64,000 bases of DNA from Sphingobacterium multivorum (GTDB lineage Bacteria > Bacteroidota > Bacteroidia > Sphingobacteriales > Sphingobacteriaceae), in the NCBI RefSeq assembly GCF_039511225.1, contig NZ_CP154261.1:496001-560000 (forward strand). The letters run 5' to 3'. This document shows, piece after piece, positions 9,009-17,779 of the stretch. The stretch's first letter is position 1. Each line of letters starts with the position of its first letter. The notes beneath the pieces were generated by a model. That model made no database searches, had not been told where the DNA came from, and was given only the letters and a program-made list of their open reading frames with translations. Both the position numbers and the translations under genes were made by a program.

Positions 9009-10709
9009 TTAATAGCCTTTTGCCATATCGTCTCCACGCGGGTCGGCTCCTGTCTGTAATTTACCATTTGGTAATACAAGTATATTCTCCACGCGACCGA
9101 TTGTCCCTCTCGGATTTATCGTATAGCCATCTTTTGTCAATCGATCACGTAGATTGACATCGATTGCGTTATTTTCAACGTCAATACGATCAGGAAGCCA
9201 TTGATGATGAAATCTTGGCAGGCTCACAGCTGATTGGGCATTTTGTCGGAAGTCAATAACGTTGAGGATGGTCTGAAAAACAGAGGTAATAATAGTTGAT
9301 CCTCCAGGGGTTCCTACAACCATAAATAGTTTGCCATCTTTTTCTACAATAGTGGGTGTCATTGAGCTGAGCATCCTTTTGCCGGGCTGAATCTCGTTCG
9401 CTTTTTCCCCAGTAAGCCCATACATGTTTGGGACACCGGTCTTTACGGAGAAATCGTCCATTTCATTGTTTAGGAGAAAACCTGCGCCCTCCACAAATAC
9501 TCCTGAGCCATAAGAATCATTAAGTGTTGTTGTAATGGATACTGCATTCCCTTGCTCGTCTACGATATTGAAATGTGTCGTTTGTTCACTTTCATAGCCA
9601 GGAATGACATCTGCATTGACATCTTTGCTTAATGTCGCTTTATGGAAATTGAAAGAATGGAGTTTATGCGCATTTGAGGCAGAGTCAATAAGCTGTTGGA
9701 CGGGTACCTTAATGAAATCAGGATCTCCCAAATACTTAGCCCGATTGGCATATACATAACGTTCAGCTTCGACCATGACACGGATGGTTGAATCGCTTTG
9801 AAAGCCCCAGCGCTCAAGTGGAAATTGTTCGACTGATTTGAGCAGGGCTAAAAGAGATGTTCCCCCACTCGAAGGCGGCGGCATGGAAATTACTTTATGG
9901 CCCCGATAATTTGTGGAAATTGGCGTTCGCCAAAGCGCCTGATAATCCAGTAGATCTTGATGATTAATAATACCTTTCCCTTTACCCATTTCGGCAACAA
10001 TGAAGTCGGCCGTTTTACCTTTATAGAAACCGTCTCGGCCTTCGATTGCGATTCTTTCCAGTGTTTTTGCAAGTTCCTCCTGGATAAATAGGTCACCTGC
10101 TCGCCAAACTGTGGTTTTGATAATTGCAGCACCGGCAGGGTTCAGTTTGACAAAACGCTCTTTATGGCTTTCAAACTCATTGGCTTGTCGTTGACTGATT
10201 TTAAACCCTGTTCTGGCTAGCTGTATTGCTGGGAGTACGAGATCTTTCCATTGTAATTTGCCGTACTTTCTGTGTGCTTCCCACATACCAGCAACAGATC
10301 CAGGGATACCAGAGGCCAATTGACTATAAAGGCTCAACTCAGGAATAACATTGCCTTGGGCATCGAGATACATATCCCGGGATGCTTTTAGAGGGGCCTT
10401 CTCACGAAAATCTAAGGCATCTAAATTACCCCGATGATCGCGGTAGAGCATAAAGCCACCGCCGCCAATATTTCCTGCATTGGGATAAACAACTGCAAGA
10501 GCAAATTGTACGGCAACTGCAGCATCTATTGCATTCCCACCTTGTTTTAAAATCTTTACCCCGACCTCTGAAGCCAAAGGATGTGCTGTGACAACGGCAG
10601 CCTTATTAAAAGTACTGACCTGCTCAACCTTAGTATTTAGCTGCTGTCTTGTCGCACAAGAGGCAAAGCATATGCTTGCTATGAGCGAATAGGTTATGAA
10701 TTTATACAT
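9009..10709 (-). CDS. ggt: Gamma-glutamyltransferase (glutathione hydrolase)
   Basis: A 566-residue Ntn hydrolase that cleaves gamma-glutamyl bonds of glutathione and related peptides in the periplasm. The N-terminus is a lipoprotein signal with a lipobox ending at Cys18 (CFASC). The precursor cleaves itself before the nucleophile Thr377 in SEQTTHFNIVD. Family motifs GGNAIDAAVA (about 57-66), GNIGGGGFM (79-87) and MPPPSSGG (276-283) are visible. It is first in a minus-strand group transcribed away from mazG and dtd, which read in the same direction upstream of it. Confidence 0.96.
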   Translation of the reverse strand: MYKFITYSLIASICFASCATRQQLNTKVEQVSTFNKAAVVTAHPLASEVGVKILKQGGNAIDAAVAVQFALAVVYPNAGNIGGGGFMLYRDHRGNLDALDFREKAPLKASRDMYLDAQGNVIPELSLYSQLASGIPGSVAGMWEAHRKYGKLQWKDLVLPAIQLARTGFKISQRQANEFESHKERFVKLNPAGAAIIKTTVWRAGDLFIQEELAKTLERIAIEGRDGFYKGKTADFIVAEMGKGKGIINHQDLLDYQALWRTPISTNYRGHKVISMPPPSSGGTSLLALLKSVEQFPLERWGFQSDSTIRVMVEAERYVYANRAKYLGDPDFIKVPVQQLIDSASNAHKLHSFNFHKATLSKDVNADVIPGYESEQTTHFNIVDEQGNAVSITTTLNDSYGSGVFVEGAGFLLNNEMDDFSVKTGVPNMYGLTGEKANEIQPGKRMLSSMTPTIVEKDGKLFMVVGTPGGSTIITSVFQTILNVIDFRQNAQSAVSLPRFHHQWLPDRIDVENNAIDVNLRDRLTKDGYTINPRGTIGRVENILVLPNGKLQTGADPRGDDMAKGY

Positions 10710-10770
10710 CGTACGCGATTTAAAATTTAAATATTATCTCAGAGAGTTGTACAAACAATACTACTCTTGG

Positions 10771-11097
10771 TTATTTAAGTTTTTCGTTGTTTTTATGGCG
10801 GTCGGCATCCCGAATTGATTTCTTTTGAAGATTTTGTTCCAAAGCTGCTGTTAGATCAATTCCCGTTTGATTGGCAAGGCACATCAAAACGAATAATACA
10901 TCGGCCATTTCATCTGCTAAATTAACTTCTTTGTCTGATTTTTTGAAAGATTGTTCTCCGTATTGCCGAGCCATTATTCGGGCAACTTCACCGACTTCTT
11001 CCATGAGTATGGCGGTGTTTGTCAACTCGTTGAAATAACGTACTCCGGTACTATTGATCCATTTGTCAATAACCTCTTGTGCTTCTTTAATTGTCAT
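10771..11097 (-). CDS. MazG-type nucleotide pyrophosphohydrolase
   Basis: A 108-residue all-alpha NTP pyrophosphatase from the ATG at 11097; longer readings would overlap dtd. The metal-binding EExxE motif is in LMEEVGEVARIM, and the second acidic pair is in DEMADVLFVLMCL. The family hydrolyses (d)NTPs to NMP and pyrophosphate, often as house cleaning of damaged nucleotides. The start lies 16 bases after the dtd stop on the same strand, so the two are very likely co-transcribed; ggt follows after 61 bases. Confidence 0.9.
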   Translation of the reverse strand: MTIKEAQEVIDKWINSTGVRYFNELTNTAILMEEVGEVARIMARQYGEQSFKKSDKEVNLADEMADVLFVLMCLANQTGIDLTAALEQNLQKKSIRDADRHKNNEKLK

Positions 11098-11113
11098 CCT
11101 GTTCAATAAAAAA

Positions 11114-11572
11114 TTAAAAGTTGTCCTTATCTTTTGTGTCCATGACGATGGTAACTGGCCCATCATTCAGTAGGTCGATTTTCATATCTGCTCCGAATAT
11201 GCCAAGTTGAACCTCTTTTTGAAGCAATTGACTTAATAATAAAGCCATCTCTTCATACATTGGTTTGGCTTTGTCCGGTTTTGCTGCCCTGATAAAAGAG
11301 GGCCTGTTTCCTTTTTTTGTTTGAGCAAATAGGGTGAATTGTGAGACGAGTAAGATGTTTCCGTCTACATCCTGTATCGACTTATTCATCAGACCTTGTT
11401 CATCCTCGAAGATGCGTAAGTTGATGAACTTCTGTCCTAACCATTTCAGATCTTCTATTGTGTCTGCTTCTTCAACTCCTAATAAAATCATTAGACCCTG
11501 CTGGATCTGGCCTGTAATCTGATTATCTACCGTACAAGAGGCGTTTTTCACTCGTTGTATAACTGCGCGCAT
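11114..11572 (-). CDS. dtd: D-aminoacyl-tRNA deacylase
   Basis: A 152-residue DTD1-type enzyme that removes D-amino acids, and glycine mischarged on tRNA-Ala, from tRNA. The N-terminus MRAVIQRVKNASCTV is typical. The active-site motif SQFTLFAQTKKGNRPSF and the C-terminal Gly-cisPro motif NDGPVTIVMD are present. Length is that of the family. A TACCTTTG element (plus-strand 11590-11597) lies 17 bases before the start and fits the Bacteroidota -7 consensus, so this gene probably heads the dtd-mazG operon. Confidence 0.97.
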   Translation of the reverse strand: MRAVIQRVKNASCTVDNQITGQIQQGLMILLGVEEADTIEDLKWLGQKFINLRIFEDEQGLMNKSIQDVDGNILLVSQFTLFAQTKKGNRPSFIRAAKPDKAKPMYEEMALLLSQLLQKEVQLGIFGADMKIDLLNDGPVTIVMDTKDKDNF

Positions 11573-11589
11573 AATGAAAAGTATAAAAT

Positions 11590-11597
11590 CAAAGGTA
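11590..11597 (-). promoter_or_regulatory. -7 promoter element (TACCTTTG) for dtd
   Basis: Perfect match to TAnnTTTG on the minus strand, 17 bases before the dtd ATG. Confidence 0.45.
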
Positions 11598-11655
11598 AAA
11601 ATTCCGATTGTTAAACACGATGGGAAATTCAGTTTTCTCCTGGGTGTACATAGAA

Positions 11656-11688
11656 ACGTCCCTTTCTCCCGAAGGAAAAAGGGACGCT
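11656..11688 (-). terminator. Hairpin downstream of the thiamine receptor gene
   Basis: GTCCCTTT and AAAGGGAC form the arms around a TTCG-type tetraloop. It lies about 95 bases after the receptor stop on the minus strand. The following T tract is poor, so terminator function is uncertain. Nothing else is recognisable in 11573-11781. Confidence 0.45.
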
Positions 11689-11781
11689 AATTATGCTAAA
11701 GGATTTGGTCGGAAGCGATCTTCAGTCCGCCTTCCCAGCTGTTAATGCGTTTGGAATTAGATGGCTCTTATACAGTGTGGT

Positions 11782-14217
11782 TTAGAATTTGAAATTCAAG
11801 CCCAGTAAGAAATTCGTTGGCGCTTGTGGGAAATAGAAATTATAATATTTCCGGGTATCACCTTCCATCCAGCCAAAGGTATAGCCATTGGCCTCGTACT
11901 TCTCGTTCAATATATTGTTGACCTGTAAGGTTGCACTGATGTTTTTGATACCTAATGCTGTAAAGTTATAGTTTGCTAACAGATTGTTGACAAAATAAGA
12001 GGAAATGCTTCTTTCTTTCGCAGATGAATTATCCAGGTATTGTCTTCCTACAAATTTGGATAGAAGCGAAAATGTAAGTGATGTTATTGGGGTGTAAGAA
12101 AAATTACTTGACAAAATAGTTCCTGGCGATAAAGCAATGTTTGTTTTCGAATAAAATATCCTTGTATCGCCAATGACCTCTTCAAAGTCTTTAATTTTAT
12201 TTTGGCTGAAACTAGCGGTTGCTTTCCAGTTGAACTGTTTGCTGATGTTCCATGATCCATCGAATTCAAGACCCATTCTATAGCTATCATTGACATTTTG
12301 TCGAATTGGGGAGCCCGTATCGCTGATTTCACCGGTTGGAATCAACTGGTCCTTGTAAAACATGCCATATCCATTCAACCCGATGTTGAATTTTTCATTG
12401 ATAAAACGATAACCCAATTCAATGTCCTGCATTTTCTCAGGGGTAGGATCTGGTAAGGCGCTATTTTTTTCTATAAAATCCTTGCGAACAGGTTCTTTTT
12501 GTGCAAAGGCATAAGAAGCGTATACGTTTGAATGGTCATTTAGCAGATAAGTTGCACCGGCTTTAGGATTCAGGAAATTAAACTTAGGATGATAATTATA
12601 ATTTTTTACCTTATCATCATCACCATACATGTGGTAATCTACATTCCGATATTGAATATCGGCCATTAATATCCATTTTTCTAGTTTGTAATCGACTTTT
12701 AAGAAATTGCTAAAATCATTTTTTTGTGATTCCCCATAATAATATTTGTCGTCAAGAAAACCTGTCGATGCATACTGTGCCCAAATCACCTGGCCATAAT
12801 GTTTTCCTTTGTATTGGTTATAAGCTCCACCCCAAGTCATTTCAAGTTGATCATTCGGTCTGTAATTCAGGGCATAGGTCATGCCATAAAAATAATTATC
12901 CAGCCATCTCCTGCGGACAAGATCCGTTTTTTGTATGGTATCTTTACCAATGATGACGTTAGGCAAACCGTATTTACTTAGTTTATCTCCCGGTCTCATT
13001 TCTTCATAGTAACCATAACCTCTTGTATAGTGTAAGGCTGTATTGAGCGTCAATTTGTCGTTCAGTATATTGGTATAATGAAGTTGATGATGTTTCTGCG
13101 TATAATTATCTGTTTGATTTTTATACGTGTATAGGTTATAATTCCGGCCAGCGTTCATGAAACGATCCTTCTCGGCACCGGAAATTTCGAGTGCATTATC
13201 AGCATAATCATCCATGCGCGACCGATCTCCTGTAATCAATGGTTCAGGAACGCCATTCCAGGCTTGATAGGTCTTTTCTTTTCCCCAGAATACAATTCCT
13301 TTTAAAATATGTTTTTTGCCATAATAGCCTCCGTCCACATAGAAAGATTGTAAGTCTGAACTACCTCTTTCGATGTAACCATCGCTACTTATTCGAGATA
13401 ATCTGGCATTGAAGGCAAATTTGTCGTCAATTAGTCCGGTACCAACTTTGACCGTATTTTTCCAAGTATTATAAGAGCCAAATGAATTGTTGAGTTCTGC
13501 GTAAGGGGTTTCTACTAGAGTATTGGACTGAATATTCAATGAGGCTCCAAATGATCCGGCACCATTCGTCGAGGTCCCAATACCACGCTGAACTTGGATG
13601 CTCTCGGTAGAAGAGGCAAAGTCAGGAAGGTTTACAAAAAAGGAACCCATGCTCTCCGCATCATTTAAGGGGATTCCATTGAGTGTTACGTTGATTCGTT
13701 GATTGTCGGATCCCCTGATCGTCATTCCTGTATAACCTATGCCCGCACCGGCATCGGAATTCACCTGCACGGATGGGGTCTGATTTAGAAGAAATGGGAT
13801 ATCCTGGCCGAGGTTGTTACGTGTTATTTCTTCTTTGGAGATATTTTTAAAGGTTGTTGGGGCATTCCTTTTGGCACGGGTAGATTGAACAAGAACTTCT
13901 TCCATTTGAATGGTATTCGGTTCTAATGCTACGGTGAGCTCCAAATTGTCTTTAACATCCACATTTCGGCTCCATGTTTTATATCCAAGAGAAGATACCT
14001 GAATCTGGTGTTTACCTGTATTGATACGGTATAGTTTGATCAGTCCATTTGTGTCCGATTGGCCAGCGAAGGATGCTTGTCCATCTATGGATATGGAAAC
14101 ATACTGCAAAGGGGTCTGATTGGTATTGTCTACAGCTTTAATTGTCAGATTTTGTTGCGCAATGGCAATTTGGCTTGAAATAGTAGCTAAGGAGCTACAA
14201 ATCAAAAATTTGATCAT
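11782..14217 (-). CDS. TonB-dependent outer-membrane receptor, probable thiamine/thiamine-precursor importer
   Basis: An 811-residue receptor starting at the ATG at 14217 (signal MIKFLICSSLATISS). Residues about 25-105 are a CarboxypepD_reg-like domain. A plug domain follows (NAPTTFKNISKEEI, then TIRGSDNQRINVTLNGIPLND). The rest is a TonB-dependent beta-barrel ending in an aromatic terminal strand (FLLGLNFKF). A TPP riboswitch immediately upstream shows that expression answers to thiamine pyrophosphate. Receptors with this arrangement in Bacteroidota are called thiamin-regulated outer-membrane receptor Omr1. Substrate assignment rests on the riboswitch. No thiamine biosynthesis or inner-membrane transporter gene is adjacent. 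Confidence 0.88.
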   Translation of the reverse strand: MIKFLICSSLATISSQIAIAQQNLTIKAVDNTNQTPLQYVSISIDGQASFAGQSDTNGLIKLYRINTGKHQIQVSSLGYKTWSRNVDVKDNLELTVALEPNTIQMEEVLVQSTRAKRNAPTTFKNISKEEITRNNLGQDIPFLLNQTPSVQVNSDAGAGIGYTGMTIRGSDNQRINVTLNGIPLNDAESMGSFFVNLPDFASSTESIQVQRGIGTSTNGAGSFGASLNIQSNTLVETPYAELNNSFGSYNTWKNTVKVGTGLIDDKFAFNARLSRISSDGYIERGSSDLQSFYVDGGYYGKKHILKGIVFWGKEKTYQAWNGVPEPLITGDRSRMDDYADNALEISGAEKDRFMNAGRNYNLYTYKNQTDNYTQKHHQLHYTNILNDKLTLNTALHYTRGYGYYEEMRPGDKLSKYGLPNVIIGKDTIQKTDLVRRRWLDNYFYGMTYALNYRPNDQLEMTWGGAYNQYKGKHYGQVIWAQYASTGFLDDKYYYGESQKNDFSNFLKVDYKLEKWILMADIQYRNVDYHMYGDDDKVKNYNYHPKFNFLNPKAGATYLLNDHSNVYASYAFAQKEPVRKDFIEKNSALPDPTPEKMQDIELGYRFINEKFNIGLNGYGMFYKDQLIPTGEISDTGSPIRQNVNDSYRMGLEFDGSWNISKQFNWKATASFSQNKIKDFEEVIGDTRIFYSKTNIALSPGTILSSNFSYTPITSLTFSLLSKFVGRQYLDNSSAKERSISSYFVNNLLANYNFTALGIKNISATLQVNNILNEKYEANGYTFGWMEGDTRKYYNFYFPQAPTNFLLGLNFKF

Positions 14218-14283
14218 GGTAATGTATTTTGTTTGAGTTAAACAAATCATAGCAAGGGGTTACTATGACCGCACTATTTAACT

Positions 14284-14390
14284 AACCTCTCCCTACGCCA
14301 GCATTATCTGGATCAGGTGTACAGAATTTAATCTGTTGGGTATAATCTCAGCCTTTATTTGTGTTCCTGACAAAACAAGGCACCCCTATT
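14284..14390 (-). promoter_or_regulatory. TPP riboswitch (thi box) upstream of the receptor
   Basis: Read on the minus strand, the element opens with GGGGTGCC, has the pyrimidine-sensing GGCTGAGATTATACCC, a short variable hairpin (ACAGATTAAATTCTGT), and the pyrophosphate-sensing ACCTGATCCAGATAATGCTG followed by GCGTAGGGA. These are the conserved parts of the THI element in the right order. It ends about 66 bases before the receptor start. No clear terminator lies between, so control may be translational. Confidence 0.93.
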
Positions 14391-14624
14391 CGATGCTGCG
14401 AATATATAAATTTAAAATTGAAATGAAGTATAAAGAAGTAATTTATGACAAATACAAAAGCGGGTATTTATGCTATTATTTCTTTTTGGTTAAAATTTTG
14501 TGCAAATTGTTGTTTTTGGTATTTATTGTTCTTTTTAGGTACCTTGGCATGAATTTTTCTACTAGGGTATGTATTCATACAGGTCAAAAATTTTTAGTTA
14601 CTAAATTGATAGTGAGGAGATAAA

Positions 14625-15800
14625 ATGTTAAAGTATTTAAGCGCTAATTATATTCTGCCGATTACTTCAATGCCAATAAAAGATGGCATTGTTTCGGTGG
14701 ATGAGGAGGGGGTAATTCAAGGTATCTATGACCCAACTTCATTTACACCTTCAGATAAAGCGAAGGTTGAGAAATATGAAGGAGTGATAATTCCAGGTTT
14801 TATCAATGCACATTGCCACATTGAATTGTCGCATATGAAAGGTATTGTTCCTAAAGGTACAGGGCTTCCGAGCTTTCTCAGTAAGGTGATGACAACGCGG
14901 TCGGCGTCGATGAAAAAAATAGACGACGCTATGGCAAAAGCCGATCGAGAGATGTACGAAAATGGTATTGTCGCAGTCGGAGATCATGCCAACACAGATA
15001 ATTCCTCAAAATTGAAAGAAGATTCACAGCTCCTATATCACACCTTTGTGGAGGTACTCGGAATTGAACCTGAAGAAGCGGACTTTAAGTTAAAGGAGGC
15101 TAAATCGTTGACGCAGGAGTTTAGGAATGGGCATGTATCCATTACGCCGCACGCGCCCTATTCTTGTTCGAAGGTCCTTTTCAAAAAATTCAAGAAGATG
15201 GTTCCGGAAACAAATATTATCAGTATTCACAATCAAGAAAGTGAAGAGGAGAATAAATTGTTCCGTTATAAAATGGGGGAGTTCTTGGACTTTTATAAAA
15301 GTATAGGGAAAAACGCCGATGCGATTAAGGCACAGGCAAGAAACTCGATTCAGTCTTATCTTCCTTATTTACCTTACCCCAATAAATTATTGTTGGTTCA
15401 TAATACCTATACCTCGCTGAAAGATCTGGATTTTGTAGAGCGCATGGATCGTGATGTGATGTGGTGTCTTTGTCCAAAGGCCAATCTTTATATTGAAGGA
15501 ACATTACCAAAGGTTCAGAATTTTATGAATGCCGGACAGCGTTTAGTAATCGGAACGGACAGTTTAGCTTCAAACGACACATTGTCTATTTTGGAGGAGC
15601 TAAAGGTATTGCATGCGCACTTTGAAGATCTCGATTTCTTGCAGACCATTCAATGGGCTACAATCAATGGCGCTATCGCGTTGAACATTGAGGATGAATT
15701 TGGGTCACTCGAAGTGGGTAAAAAACCAGGGATTGTGTTGTTGCAAGGGATGGAACACATGCGCCTAAATGAAGATGTTAAGGTAAAACGTTTAGCGTAG
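14625..15800 (+). CDS. Amidohydrolase family protein (cytosine deaminase / chlorohydrolase-like)
   Basis: A 391-residue metal-dependent hydrolase of the TIM-barrel amidohydrolase superfamily. The metal HxH is H63-x-H65 in GFINAHCHIE. Further ligands are suggested by ITPHAPYSC, ISIHNQESEEE and the late Asp in GTDSLASND. The N- and C-terminal beta-sandwich segments (YILPITSMPIKDG and FGSLEVGKKPGIVLL) are typical. The substrate cannot be told; the closest general class deaminates or dechlorinates nucleobase-like compounds. An AGGAG-like sequence precedes the start, unusual in this window. Acylphosphatase follows 118 bases later. Confidence 0.85.
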   Translation: MLKYLSANYILPITSMPIKDGIVSVDEEGVIQGIYDPTSFTPSDKAKVEKYEGVIIPGFINAHCHIELSHMKGIVPKGTGLPSFLSKVMTTRSASMKKIDDAMAKADREMYENGIVAVGDHANTDNSSKLKEDSQLLYHTFVEVLGIEPEEADFKLKEAKSLTQEFRNGHVSITPHAPYSCSKVLFKKFKKMVPETNIISIHNQESEEENKLFRYKMGEFLDFYKSIGKNADAIKAQARNSIQSYLPYLPYPNKLLLVHNTYTSLKDLDFVERMDRDVMWCLCPKANLYIEGTLPKVQNFMNAGQRLVIGTDSLASNDTLSILEELKVLHAHFEDLDFLQTIQWATINGAIALNIEDEFGSLEVGKKPGIVLLQGMEHMRLNEDVKVKRLA

Positions 15801-15918
15801 TATTTAATTCCCTAAAACTTCTGTACTTTTGCTCTTATTGAATCGTCCATGGCTGTAATAACGAAACTATAGTCATGGTAAGTTCCATCTGACCGATGGA
15901 AGAAAAAATAAGTTACGG

Positions 15919-16200
15919 ATGAAACATTTGAATATTTCAATAAGAGGTAAAGTACAAGGAGTCTTTTTTAGATTGACAACCAAGGCGGTTGCGGATCAGG
16001 TCGGTGTTAGGGGCTTTGTTGTCAATTTAAAAGATGGTTCTGTTTATATCGAGGGCGAGGGCGATGATTTTGCACTGGATTCATTGTTGGAGTTCTGCCA
16101 AGAAGGGCCCGAGGGAGCAATTGTTGAAAGTGTTGAGGTAAAGGAAGGCGAAATGAAGGGCTTTTCCAATTTTGAAGTAGTTAAAAGAGTTCAATCTTAA
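15919..16200 (+). CDS. Acylphosphatase
   Basis: A 93-residue small alpha/beta enzyme that hydrolyses carboxyl-phosphate bonds such as acetyl phosphate or 1,3-bisphosphoglycerate. The N-terminal signature GKVQGVFFR holds the phosphate-binding Arg, and VVNLKDGSVYIEGEG holds the catalytic Asn. GVFFR in place of the usual GVGFR is a mild variation. The downstream flippase gene starts 12 bases after the stop and in the same frame. Confidence 0.95.
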   Translation: MKHLNISIRGKVQGVFFRLTTKAVADQVGVRGFVVNLKDGSVYIEGEGDDFALDSLLEFCQEGPEGAIVESVEVKEGEMKGFSNFEVVKRVQS

Positions 16201-16212
16201 GTCCTTTTCGCC

Positions 16213-17715
16213 TTGTCAGTACTCAAAAAATTCGCTGGACAGACCATGATTTATGGTCTGAGTACGATTATAGCACGTATGCTGTATTTCGTCATGACGC
16301 CATTGTATGTCCTCAAATATCCACCTGCTTCCTACGGAATATTTACCAATATGTACGCTTGGGCGTCCATGATCAATGCCGTTTTGGCATTTGGTATGGA
16401 AACGACTTTTTTTAGGTTTCTCCAAAAAGTCGAAGAAAAGGATAAGAAGCAGGTTTTCAATAATAGTTTTATCGTCATTGCTACTCTGGCAATATTATTT
16501 TTTATAACGGCCTTTGTCTTTGCGGGTACTTTTGGTAGCTGGTTGAATAAGGGAACCTATAATGCCGATTACGAGAGCTATGTGAAGTATTTTGCCCTCA
16601 TATTGGCATTGGATGCTTTAGCTATTGTTCCTTTTGCGAAATTGAGATCGGAGGGAAGGCCTATTCGATTTGGTGCTATTAAATTGGCCAACATCGGTAT
16701 TATGGTTATTCTTAACCTATTCTTTATTGCGCTAGTTCCCTATTTGATAAAAGATGGTGGTGCTTTGGGCACTTGGTGTTCCGGCTGGTATAGAAATGAA
16801 TGGATAGGTTATGTATTTATTTCCAACATTGTAGCAAGTGCGGCGACCTTTCTGTTGCTTCTGCCTGAAATGAAAGGGTTTTATTTTAAACCCGAAAAGC
16901 AGCTAATCTTAAAGATGCTATCCTATAGCTTTCCGATTTTAATAGCCAATATTTCTTATATCATCAACGAAAATTTAGATAAAATTGTATTGCCAATCTA
17001 CCTGCCTAAGGATATTGGTGATCGCGATTTGGGGATCTATGGAGCCGTTGGAAAATTGGCGATGTTTCTGAGCATTTTTGTTCAGGCTTTTCGATTGGGG
17101 GCAGAACCATTTTTCTTTTCTTATGCAAAAAATGCAAATGCGAAAAAGACCTATGCGTTAATTATGGAATATTTCGTCATTGCCATGATGTTAGTCATGT
17201 TGGGGATTACAGCGAATATTGACTGGCTGAAGTATTTTATTAAAGGAAATGTGGAAACACGTGACTTATATTGGTCTGGATTATTCATTGTTCCTTTGTT
17301 GCTGTTCAATTATGTGCTGCTGGGCATCTATATGAATCTTTCGGTATGGTATAAGCTTTCTGATCAAACGCGGTACGCTTTGTATATTTCATTGGTAGGC
17401 GCGGGAATAACCATCGTGGCAAATTATTATCTGATTCCGAGATACAGCTATGTGGGAGCATCAATAGTCACATTTTTAGCCTACTTTGCTATGGTTGTGC
17501 TATCTTATGTATGGGGGCAAAAACATTATCCTATACCTTATAAATTGGGAAAGATCCTGATATATATATTTGCGGGAATATGTTTCTCCTACCTTTCCTA
17601 CTTTGTGTTTCATCATAATGTCTTTATTGGCAATGGGCTTTTAGTTGCTTACATTGGAGGTATATTTTTGATGGAACGAAATCAGCTCAAGCGATTCCTC
17701 AAGAAAGATGCATAA
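16213..17715 (+). CDS. Polysaccharide/oligosaccharide flippase (MOP superfamily, Wzx-like)
   Basis: A 500-residue membrane protein with 12 to 14 hydrophobic helices across its length. The N-terminus (LKKFAGQTMIYGLSTIIARMLYFVMTPLYV) is typical of lipid-linked oligosaccharide flippases in Bacteroidota. It probably moves an undecaprenyl-linked glycan, or a peptidoglycan-type precursor, across the inner membrane. The start used is TTG at 16213; the first ATG (16246) would remove 11 residues of the conserved N-terminus. No glycosyltransferases lie nearby, so it is not part of a visible polysaccharide cluster. Confidence 0.85.
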   Translation: MSVLKKFAGQTMIYGLSTIIARMLYFVMTPLYVLKYPPASYGIFTNMYAWASMINAVLAFGMETTFFRFLQKVEEKDKKQVFNNSFIVIATLAILFFITAFVFAGTFGSWLNKGTYNADYESYVKYFALILALDALAIVPFAKLRSEGRPIRFGAIKLANIGIMVILNLFFIALVPYLIKDGGALGTWCSGWYRNEWIGYVFISNIVASAATFLLLLPEMKGFYFKPEKQLILKMLSYSFPILIANISYIINENLDKIVLPIYLPKDIGDRDLGIYGAVGKLAMFLSIFVQAFRLGAEPFFFSYAKNANAKKTYALIMEYFVIAMMLVMLGITANIDWLKYFIKGNVETRDLYWSGLFIVPLLLFNYVLLGIYMNLSVWYKLSDQTRYALYISLVGAGITIVANYYLIPRYSYVGASIVTFLAYFAMVVLSYVWGQKHYPIPYKLGKILIYIFAGICFSYLSYFVFHHNVFIGNGLLVAYIGGIFLMERNQLKRFLKKDA

Positions 17716-17755
17716 TAAAAAAGGTCGTCCTAAGTCAACTTAGGACGACCTTTTT
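17716..17755. terminator. Terminator between the flippase gene and dusB
   Basis: AAGGTCGTCCTAAGT pairs with ACTTAGGACGACCTT around a tiny loop. A run on the left and T run on the right allow function in both directions. Confidence 0.88.
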
Positions 17756-17779
17756 CTTTATAAATCGCAGACTTCAGGA

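Noticed and set aside
14336-14623. 95-codon plus-strand ORF before the amidohydrolase gene
   Set aside because: It overlaps the TPP riboswitch on the other strand, has low-complexity composition and matches no family.
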